Below are positions 8,673-13,101 of a stretch of DNA of 13,101 nt, piece after piece. Under the pieces are notes generated by a model that saw only the letters and a program-made list of their open reading frames with translations, ran no database searches and had not been told where the DNA came from. Numbering within the stretch: the first letter of the stretch is position 1; each line of letters starts with the position of its first letter. Source of the DNA: Lachnospiraceae bacterium (GTDB lineage: Bacteria > Bacillota_A > Clostridia > Lachnospirales > Lachnospiraceae); assembly GCA_024699595.1 (NCBI GenBank), contig JAILPG010000095.1, forward strand, positions 1-13,101. The letters are read 5' to 3'. The translations under genes were made by a program, and so were the position numbers.

Positions 8673-8684
8673 TCTCTGACGAAA

Positions 8685-8713
8685 ATTATACCATAACTAT
8701 TGATCAGATACAA
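8685..8713 (-). promoter_or_regulatory. Promoter of the thl-crt-hbd-bcd-etfBA operon
   Basis: On the minus strand a perfect TATAAT (8685-8690) is preceded by TGG (extended -10), with a 17-bp spacer from TTGTAT (8708-8713, only 3/6 to consensus). The extended -10 can compensate for the weak -35. The predicted start is near 8678, about 80 bases before the thl ATG. Confidence 0.7.
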
Positions 8714-8743
8714 TATAAAACTGCTCTGTTCTATCAGATTGGC

Positions 8744-8787
8744 AAAAAAAAGTAACCGCCCTTTGCCTAGGTTAGCGGTTACTTTTT
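8744..8787 (-). terminator. Strong terminator of the small RNA (also stops hpf read-through)
   Basis: Perfect 13-bp inverted repeat: positions 8747-8759 pair with 8775-8787, core AGTAACCGC / GCGGTTACT, loop of 15 bases. On the minus strand it ends in a run of eight T residues (complement of 8744-8751). The plus strand also shows a T run (8783-8787), so it may be bidirectional. Confidence 0.9.
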
Positions 8788-8830
8788 AACCCTAATTTCG
8801 GGCTAACCGTCTATCGGTAGCACCTTTTAC
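8744..8830 (-). ncRNA. Small RNA, antitoxin-like (putative type I TA antisense RNA)
   Basis: A self-contained unit of about 87 nt: a near-consensus promoter, no start codon or reading frame, a 5' hairpin and a strong terminator. The 5' hairpin pairs GCTACCG (complement of 8815-8821) with CGGTTAGC (complement of 8802-8809), with one bulged T and loop ATAGA. The downstream part is the 13-bp terminator stem. From memory, the combination GGTGCTACCG...GACGGTTAGCCC followed by an ACCGC/GCGGT terminator is a recurrent feature opposite small holin-like toxin genes in Clostridia; this recollection is unverified. No toxin gene with a start codon is seen on the plus strand here, so it may be a solo RNA. 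GGTTAGC (complement of 8802-8808) could also pair with GCTAACC (complement of 8770-8776), competing with the terminator. Confidence 0.6.
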
Positions 8831-8837
8831 ATATATA

Positions 8838-8866
8838 ATTTTATCAGACAAATGCCATCCTGTCAA
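8838..8866 (-). promoter_or_regulatory. Near-consensus promoter of the small RNA
   Basis: Perfect TTGACA (8861-8866), 17-bp spacer, TAAAAT (8838-8843, 5/6) on the minus strand. The predicted start is near 8830-8832. It is one of the best promoters in the window and points to a terminator only about 45-85 bases away, not to a protein gene. Confidence 0.75.
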
Positions 8867-8875
8867 ACAGGAGAA

Positions 8876-8949
8876 GGCTTATACTTCGGGCTCAATTAAT
8901 CCTATTGAGCCTATTCGCCTTCGGCTCATAATTCAGGCTCAATTAACCC
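8876..8949 (-). repeat. 27-bp imperfect direct repeat duplicating the hpf 3' end
   Basis: Copies at 8923-8949 and 8876-8902 agree at 23 of 27 positions and are offset by 47 bp. The first covers the last codons and stop of hpf (GLIEPEL-stop); the second, read on the same strand, encodes GLIEPEV-stop. The 47-bp offset is not a multiple of three, so the second copy is out of frame and untranslated. This looks like a partial tandem duplication or the relic of an older gene end. An 8-bp stem GGCTCAAT/ATTGAGCC also forms here, without a T-tract. Confidence 0.8.
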
Positions 8950-9453
8950 GTAAGTGTTTCCTTTACGCTTGTAGACCACGTTTACCTGATCCGTTTCCGC
9001 ATTGCAGAATACGTAGAAGCTGTGACCTAAAAGCTCCATCTGTATACATGCATCCTCAGGATACATGGGCTTAATGTCAAACTTCTTGGAGCGGACGATC
9101 TTTATCTCTTCCTCATCCTCATATTCATTATCAAGGAATTCCTGCTTGAAATTACCGCCCTCATGACGGCTGTCCGAAAGCTTGTTTTTATACTTCTTGA
9201 GCTGTCTCTCTATTATCTCTTCCACCAGATCGATGGAAACGTACATATCGTTTGAAACCTGCTCGGATCTGATGATGGAACCCTTTACGGGAATGGTAAC
9301 CTCTATCTTCTGTCTGTCCTTTTCAACACTTAAGGTTACCCTTGCCTCGGTATCGGGAGTAAAGTATCTCTCAAGCTTTCCTATCTTATCCTCTACCGCT
9401 GTTCTAAGACCTTCGGTAACTTCAATGTTCTTGCCTACTATTACAAATTTCAT
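8926..9453 (-). CDS. hpf: Ribosome hibernation promoting factor, long form
   Basis: 175 residues, the length of the long HPF/YfiA type that dimerises 70S ribosomes into inactive 100S particles in stationary phase or stress. The N-terminal S30AE domain (about 1-100) starts MKFVIVGKNIEVTEGLR and is followed by a charged linker (about 105-125, rich in Glu/Asp) and the C-terminal dimerisation domain (about 126-175), with KKFDIKPMYPEDACIQMELLG, then VNVVYKRK and YGLIEPEL. A GAGGT ribosome binding site lies seven bases before the ATG. The 96-bp gap to the upstream NlpC/P60 gene (9454-9549) shows neither a clear promoter nor a terminator, so hpf may be read through from that gene or use a promoter I cannot recognise. 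The 3' end is duplicated (see repeat). Confidence 0.95.
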   Translation of the reverse strand: MKFVIVGKNIEVTEGLRTAVEDKIGKLERYFTPDTEARVTLSVEKDRQKIEVTIPVKGSIIRSEQVSNDMYVSIDLVEEIIERQLKKYKNKLSDSRHEGGNFKQEFLDNEYEDEEEIKIVRSKKFDIKPMYPEDACIQMELLGHSFYVFCNAETDQVNVVYKRKGNTYGLIEPEL

Positions 9454-9549
9454 AAAATCTACCTCACATTTTCTCTGTCCACAGTCCGGTCTGGTGTCTG
9501 TCCCACCGGCCTGTATGATCCTGAAAATACTGATCTAATAAGAGCTTCC

Positions 9550-11076
9550 TTAGAATATCCTTCTTACGTCAAGTATCGATCTGTAACTTGCAGTTGAAAC
9601 CTTGATACCTGTCTTTGCTGTTGATGCATGTACTATCTGTCCGCCGCCGATATAGATTCCTACGTGACCGGAATAGCATACTATATCTCCGGGCTGTGCA
9701 TTTGCAAGACTGCCGACACTGTAACCGCAGCTTCTCTGGGCACCTGACGAATGAGGAAGCGATACGCCGAAGTTTCTGTATACTCCCATCGTAAAGCCCG
9801 AGCAGTCTGTTCCGTTTGTAAGACTCGTGCCGCCGTATACATACGGATTGCCGACAAACTGTAAAGCGTAGTTTGCAACCGCAGAGCCTGTGCCGGAACC
9901 TGATACCGAATAAGTTACGCCGCCGCCTGAGCTCGTAGTACCCGTGCTCTGTGAGTTCTTCTTCTGAGCCTTTGCTGCTGCGGCATTTGCAGCCTTTCTG
10001 GCAGCTTCTTCCTTCTTAAGTCTTGCCTCTTCCTCAGCCTTGGACTCAGCCTTGGGGAACTCGGTGGATACAGATACAAATTCTCTTGATACCCAGCCGT
10101 CACCTTCTTCTATGGAAACCTTAACCCATTCATCTGTTTCTTCAAGTACTGTCAGTCTGTCCTCATTCGGTACGAGACCGAGAACCGAAGCATCAGTACT
10201 TGCTGCTTCTCTTACCTTAAGTGTTGTGGTATGTACCACAGCAACCCTGTGTCCGACCTCAGCTGCAAGCTGTACGGCATCCTGACCTGTTACCACATAA
10301 TTACCTTTTACGTATCCGGTAACATTTCCTGACTTGATCTTGTACCAGTCACCGTCCTTGTCGAGCCATTCACCAGCCGAATGATTGTAGAGCTTACCTA
10401 CAACTTCACTGTCCTCTGAAGGATTTTCCCTGACATTAACATAGCCGTCGCAGGTAGCGATGACGGTCTTAACAAGATCCGCCTCTTCTCCTTCAGCGTC
10501 AGTCTCAATACCCACCTTAATCGAAGGTGTGTCACTGGGATTTACAACAACCGGTTCTTCAATGGAATTATCCGATACAGAAGCAACGGGAACAGGCTGT
10601 ACAGGCAGTGCGTCGTCTCCTGTGGGAGATGTTTCCGTAACCACTGTCGTAGCTGTCTGAACTATGGATCCGTCCGATGCATCAGATACTATCATCTGGG
10701 CCGTAGCCATAGAGCCCTGTGCAGGGAGATTTCCCGATTCTGCCGCTTCCTGGGCTTCCTTAACAGCCTTTGAAGCGGGTGTTTCTGCCTTTATAGATAC
10801 GTTTACGCTGTCACTTGCGCTTGCGGTAAGAGCAACTGTGGAAGATGCGCTCTTTACAACCGAAGCATGTACGGTCTGAACTTTTTCCTTCTGAGCGTCC
10901 CTTGCTGCCTGAGCCTTGATATCACTTAAGGAGATACCGTCTCCTGATGCGAGCATTCCGCCCTCTGTCGGCAGTATGGAACTTGCCGTTGCCGCACTGA
11001 CTGCGTTTATATTAGTGGTAATAAGCATTGCGCTGCATAATGCCGTAGCCGCAATTCTAATTACTCTTTTATTCAT
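9550..11076 (-). CDS. Secreted SH3-NlpC/P60 peptidoglycan endopeptidase
   Basis: 508 residues. A signal peptide is visible at 1 to about 30 (MNKRVIRIAATALCSAMLIT, then NAVSAATA). A low-complexity Ala/Ser/Thr/Val-rich region follows to about 200, then two bacterial SH3 domains (about 203-264, GYVNVRENPSEDSEVVGKLY; and about 275-339, LKVREAASTDASVLGLV), a Lys/Glu/Ala-rich helical linker (about 342-375), a Ser/Gly-rich stretch, and a C-terminal NlpC/P60 domain (about 396-508). The catalytic residues are Cys425 (TDCSGF), His471 (SGHVGIYIGGG) and His483 (IVHAST). The family cuts stem peptides (typically D-Glu to diamino acid) in the cell wall; the SH3 domains bind peptidoglycan. The frame extends 14 codons upstream to a GTG, but GGAGG at 11082-11086 and the signal peptide support the ATG at 11076. 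Role is wall remodelling or daughter-cell separation; the exact bond is unknown. Confidence 0.93.
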   Translation of the reverse strand: MNKRVIRIAATALCSAMLITTNINAVSAATASSILPTEGGMLASGDGISLSDIKAQAARDAQKEKVQTVHASVVKSASSTVALTASASDSVNVSIKAETPASKAVKEAQEAAESGNLPAQGSMATAQMIVSDASDGSIVQTATTVVTETSPTGDDALPVQPVPVASVSDNSIEEPVVVNPSDTPSIKVGIETDAEGEEADLVKTVIATCDGYVNVRENPSEDSEVVGKLYNHSAGEWLDKDGDWYKIKSGNVTGYVKGNYVVTGQDAVQLAAEVGHRVAVVHTTTLKVREAASTDASVLGLVPNEDRLTVLEETDEWVKVSIEEGDGWVSREFVSVSTEFPKAESKAEEEARLKKEEAARKAANAAAAKAQKKNSQSTGTTSSGGGVTYSVSGSGTGSAVANYALQFVGNPYVYGGTSLTNGTDCSGFTMGVYRNFGVSLPHSSGAQRSCGYSVGSLANAQPGDIVCYSGHVGIYIGGGQIVHASTAKTGIKVSTASYRSILDVRRIF

Positions 11077-11141
11077 AAAAACCTCCGGATTATTTACTTT
11101 AACCCCTCTTAAACACACAAAAAATGCCTAAAATCTTTGTA

Positions 11142-11170
11142 AGTATATCATGAGCTGTGATTTATGTCAA
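11142..11170 (-). promoter_or_regulatory. Strong promoter of the NlpC/P60 gene
   Basis: Perfect TTGACA (11165-11170), 17-bp spacer and TATACT (11142-11147, 5/6) preceded by TGA (extended -10) on the minus strand. The predicted start is near 11135, leaving a leader of about 59 nt. Confidence 0.85.
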
Positions 11171-11189
11171 ATAATGTGACGGAAACCAG

Positions 11190-11380
11190 GTTACTATTCA
11201 CAGTTCGGAATATGGACATGCAGAATTGCAAGCTTGCTTGCATATATTCTGCATGTGCATATTACGTAACTGCGGAAGCAGGAACCGCCCCTATATGAGG
11301 ATTTTAGGTGCGAAGCACCGGGAGAGCTGCGAAAGCAGCGGAAAATCCGAATGGAGGTGGCGGTTACTGTGAATAGTAAC
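11190..11380. repeat. 191-bp palindromic MITE/REP-like element with nested hairpins
   Basis: It is bounded by perfect 15-bp inverted repeats, GTTACTATTCACAGT (11190-11204) and its reverse complement (11366-11380). The left half (11201-11272) folds into one long hairpin: CAGTT, AATATG, ACATGCAGAAT and TGCAAGC each pair with a counterpart, about 29 bp in all. The right half (11283-11365) looks like a multi-way junction: AACCGCC/GGCGGTT outside, GGATTTT/AAAATCC inside, enclosing GGTGC-GAA-GCACC and GCTGC-GAAA-GCAGC, the latter a GNRA tetraloop. There is no transposase and no evident target duplication (CCAG left, TATC right). It fills most of the 307-bp gap between the NlpC/P60 gene and trxB and ends three bases before the trxB stop. 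A 25-codon frame at 11295-11372 (MRILGAKH...WRLL) is probably not a gene. Confidence 0.8.
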
Positions 11381-11383
11381 TAT

Positions 11384-12295
11384 CTATATCAGGTACTCCT
11401 GTACCGACGTGATCGCATTGGCCCCGTCGGAGACCGCCGTGGTTATCTGTCTTAATCTCTTGCTGCGTACATCACCTGCGGCAAATACACCGGGAATGCT
11501 TGTCTTACAGTCCTCGAGAGCAAGAATATATCCCTTTTCATCACATTCAATATCTTTTATATATGAAGCATTAGGCTCGTTTCCGATGGCTACAAAGATA
11601 CCGTCAAGTGAAAGCTCGCTTATCTCCCCTGTCTTAACATTTTCGATGATGACCGAGCTTACACTGCCATCACCCTTTATCTCCTTTACCACACTGTCGG
11701 GAATAAACTCAATGTTTTCCGTGTTGAAAAGAGCTGTCTGAAGGGACTTCTGGGCTCTGAGCTCATCACGTCTGTGGATCAGATACACTTTTTGACATCC
11801 TCTTGATAAGAAGATCGCATCCTCAACAGCCACATCTCCGCCTCCGGCTACGGCAGTGATTTTTCCCTTAAAAAAAGCACCGTCGCAGGTAGCACAATAG
11901 GAAACGCCCATGCCCGAAAGCTCCTCCTCGCCGGGGACCGAGAGCTTCTTTGGAGAATTTCCGGAAGCAAGGATCACTGTTTTTGCAAGATATTCGCCCT
12001 GATCGGTGATAACTTTTTTGGTATCCCCGGTAAGCTCCATGCTTACAATCTCTTCCGATATCCTCTCGCATCCCATGCCGTCCACATGATCGGAGAACTT
12101 CTGGCCAAGGTCAAAGCCGTTTATTCCAGGAAGGCCGGGATAATTGTCAACCTCATAGGTGTTAAGGACCTGGCCTCCTCCCATGAAATTTCTGTCTATT
12201 AAAAGAGCAGAAAGCTCAGCTCTTTTTGCATATATCGCAGCAGTCATTCCGGCAGGGCCGGCTCCGGCTATTATCACGTCGTATATTTTTCCCAT
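11384..12295 (-). CDS. trxB: Thioredoxin-disulfide reductase
   Basis: 303 residues, near the usual 305-310. It transfers electrons from NADPH through FAD to thioredoxin. Visible features are the FAD Rossmann motif GAGPAG (11-16), the redox-active pair Cys134/Cys137 (YCATCDG), the NADPH motif AGGGDVAVEDA (150-160) and HRRDELR (174-180), whose arginines favour NADPH, and GVFAAGDVR near the C-terminus. The frame is open a further 41 codons upstream, but AAGGAG seven bases before the ATG at 12295 and the family start (MGKIYDVIIAGAG) fix this start. Flavodoxin/ferredoxin-linked thioredoxin reductase variants exist in clostridia, but the intact HRR motif argues against them here. The palindromic element lies directly after the gene and may affect its mRNA 3' end. 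Confidence 0.95.
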   Translation of the reverse strand: MGKIYDVIIAGAGPAGMTAAIYAKRAELSALLIDRNFMGGGQVLNTYEVDNYPGLPGINGFDLGQKFSDHVDGMGCERISEEIVSMELTGDTKKVITDQGEYLAKTVILASGNSPKKLSVPGEEELSGMGVSYCATCDGAFFKGKITAVAGGGDVAVEDAIFLSRGCQKVYLIHRRDELRAQKSLQTALFNTENIEFIPDSVVKEIKGDGSVSSVIIENVKTGEISELSLDGIFVAIGNEPNASYIKDIECDEKGYILALEDCKTSIPGVFAAGDVRSKRLRQITTAVSDGANAITSVQEYLI

Positions 12296-12367
12296 AGTGT
12301 CTCCTTGCGTTGATAGTAAAATCAGAATAAAACTCGTGGCATGCACAGACACCAAAACAGTATAAAG

Positions 12368-12396
12368 TGGTGACCCATGCACCGTTATGATATAAT
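12368..12396 (+). promoter_or_regulatory. Predicted promoter of the SDR gene
   Basis: Perfect TATAAT (12391-12396) with TGA before it (extended -10) and a 17-bp spacer from a poor -35, TGGTGA (12368-12373, 3/6). The start would be near 12403, giving a leader of about 120 nt. No better plus-strand promoter was seen nearer the gene. Confidence 0.5.
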
Positions 12397-12428
12397 GTAT
12401 AAAACAGGCTAAGATCACGTGATAACGG
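12382..12428. promoter_or_regulatory. Inverted repeats in the trxB/SDR divergent region, possible operator
   Basis: CCGTTAT (12382-12388) and ATAACGG (12422-12428) are inverted repeats flanking the plus-strand -10 box, and the perfect 10-bp palindrome ATCACGTGAT lies at 12414-12423, overlapping the second arm. Such symmetry near two promoters suggests a regulator site; no known regulator is recognised. Confidence 0.35.
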
Positions 12429-12446
12429 ATCTGTCACGCATCATTT

Positions 12447-12476
12447 ATTATACATGCAGCCGCGCCAAAACTGCAA
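12447..12476 (-). promoter_or_regulatory. Predicted promoter of trxB
   Basis: On the minus strand, perfect TATAAT (12447-12452), 18-bp spacer and TTGCAG (12471-12476, 3/6). The start would be near 12440, giving a leader of about 145 nt. A second candidate, TATACT near 12360, has no good -35 box. Confidence 0.45.
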
Positions 12477-12525
12477 ATTTTTCCAGTTGCGGTCGAAACA
12501 CCGTCTCTTTCAGGAGGATGACTAT

Positions 12526-13101
12526 ATGAATAATAAAATGGCACTTATAACAGGAGCATCAAGAGGAATAGGAAAGGCCCTTGCCGAGACCTTTGCGGCG
12601 GCAAATTACGATCTCACTCTCACCTGCATTAAAAGCGAGGAGACCATAACAGAGCTTGCAGCCTATCTGTCCGTGAGATATTCGATCTCCTGCCAGACCT
12701 TCATAGGCGATCTGTCATCCTATGATACAGTGCTGAGTCTCTTCGAAGGTATCGATGATATAGACGTTCTCATAAACAATGCAGGCATTTCATATGTGGG
12801 ATTATTATCGGACATGTCCGTTGAGGACTGGAACCGCGTGATGAACACAAACCTAAGCTCTGCCTTTTATACCTGCAAGCTTGCCATTCCCAAGATGGTG
12901 CACAATAAAACAGGAAAAATATTAAACATCTCCTCGATATGGGGCAACATCGGCTCCTCCATGGAGGTAGCATATTCAGCCTCAAAGGGTGGCTTAAACG
13001 CATTTACAAAAGCACTTGCCAAGGAACTTGCCCCGAGCAATATCCAGGTAAACGCTATCGCCTGCGGTATCATCGACACAGACATGAACAAGGATCTGAC
13101 A
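12526..13101 (+). CDS. ymfI: Short-chain dehydrogenase, probably EF-P 5-aminopentanone reductase (partial)
   Basis: 192 codons are visible; the 3' end is beyond the window. This is a classical SDR: nucleotide-binding TGASRGIG (9-16), NNAG (84-87), and catalytic Ser137 (NISSIWG), Tyr150 and Lys154 (YSASK). The stretch from IWGNIGSS to IACGIIDTDMN, with Cys where FabG usually has Pro, resembles from memory the Firmicute YmfI group, which reduces 5-aminopentanone on elongation factor P; this is recognition, not a search result. FabG-like 3-oxoacyl-ACP reductase is the main alternative, though no fatty acid genes are nearby. A perfect AGGAGG (12512-12517) lies eight bases before the ATG. It is the only plus-strand gene and diverges from trxB. 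Confidence 0.75.
   Translation, partial: MNNKMALITGASRGIGKALAETFAAANYDLTLTCIKSEETITELAAYLSVRYSISCQTFIGDLSSYDTVLSLFEGIDDIDVLINNAGISYVGLLSDMSVEDWNRVMNTNLSSAFYTCKLAIPKMVHNKTGKILNISSIWGNIGSSMEVAYSASKGGLNAFTKALAKELAPSNIQVNAIACGIIDTDMNKDLT

Noticed and set aside
8653..8674. Hairpin followed by a T-rich stretch in the thl leader, read as an attenuator
   Set aside because: The stem is only 5 A/T-rich pairs plus a mismatch; the same bases match the Rex operator far better.
9480..9515. Imperfect CCGGT/ACCGG pairing between the NlpC/P60 gene and hpf, considered as a terminator
   Set aside because: The stem is short and interrupted and no T-tract follows on the minus strand.
11077..11118. 14-codon upstream extension of the NlpC/P60 protein from a GTG
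   Set aside because: It has no ribosome binding site, and the signal peptide begins at the ATG at 11076.
8751..11368. Shared 10-mer AGTAACCGCC in the small-RNA terminator (8751-8760) and in the palindromic element (complement of 11359-11368)
   Set aside because: It is too short to show kinship, and the surrounding bases do not align.
11295..11372. 25-codon ORF inside the palindromic element
   Set aside because: It has no ribosome binding site, and its bases are explained by the hairpin stems; probably spurious.
12296..12418. 41-codon N-terminal extension of trxB with a hydrophobic look
   Set aside because: The extension spans the leader and lacks a ribosome binding site; AAGGAG and the family start place the ATG at 12295.
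12770..13091. Minus-strand open frames opposite the SDR gene
   Set aside because: They are shadows of a clear SDR coding frame and have no family resemblance.

Overview
The window looks like a chromosomal segment of an anaerobic, butyrate-forming Firmicute, most likely a Lachnospiraceae member (Butyrivibrio/Coprococcus/Roseburia type). The grounds are the gene order thl-crt-hbd-bcd-etfB-etfA in one transcription unit, a neighbouring phosphate butyryltransferase gene (ptb), strong AGGAGG-type ribosome binding sites, and Firmicute-style long HPF, NlpC/P60 and SDR proteins. Species was not determined. All genes lie on the minus strand except the last, partial one.

Positions 1-2463 (read right to left): after the etfA terminator, a compact promoter starts a unit with a membrane-bound diguanylate cyclase (dCache-like sensor, PAS-like domain, GGDEF) followed by ptb. 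The ptb ribosome binding site overlaps the cyclase stop codon; ptb runs off the left edge.

Positions 2491-8713: the central butyryl-CoA operon. Thiolase joins two acetyl-CoA, Hbd reduces acetoacetyl-CoA, Crt dehydrates it to crotonyl-CoA, and Bcd with EtfAB reduces this to butyryl-CoA, probably by flavin-based electron bifurcation to ferredoxin. Ptb would then convert butyryl-CoA to butyryl phosphate, and butyrate kinase would be expected beyond the left edge. The operon has an extended -10 promoter with a 12/14 match to a Rex (NADH-sensing repressor) operator just downstream of the predicted start. Two intercistronic hairpins follow the thl and crt stop codons.

Positions 8744-8949: a short intergenic region with a self-contained small RNA unit (consensus promoter, 5' hairpin, strong terminator). 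From memory it resembles the antisense RNA of small holin-like type I toxin loci, but no intact toxin gene is visible. Beside it is a 27-bp imperfect direct repeat that duplicates the end of hpf.

Positions 8926-12295: hpf (ribosome hibernation), a secreted SH3/NlpC-P60 peptidoglycan hydrolase with a near-consensus promoter, a 191-bp palindromic element with 15-bp perfect terminal inverted repeats and nested hairpins, and trxB (thioredoxin reductase).

Positions 12296-13101: a divergent regulatory region with predicted promoters whose 5' leaders would overlap, then the start of a plus-strand short-chain dehydrogenase that most resembles EF-P 5-aminopentanone reductase (YmfI). No tRNA, rRNA, CRISPR array or transposase gene was seen. 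Starts of etfA, crt, the NlpC/P60 gene and trxB were moved inward from the longest open frame to match ribosome binding sites.
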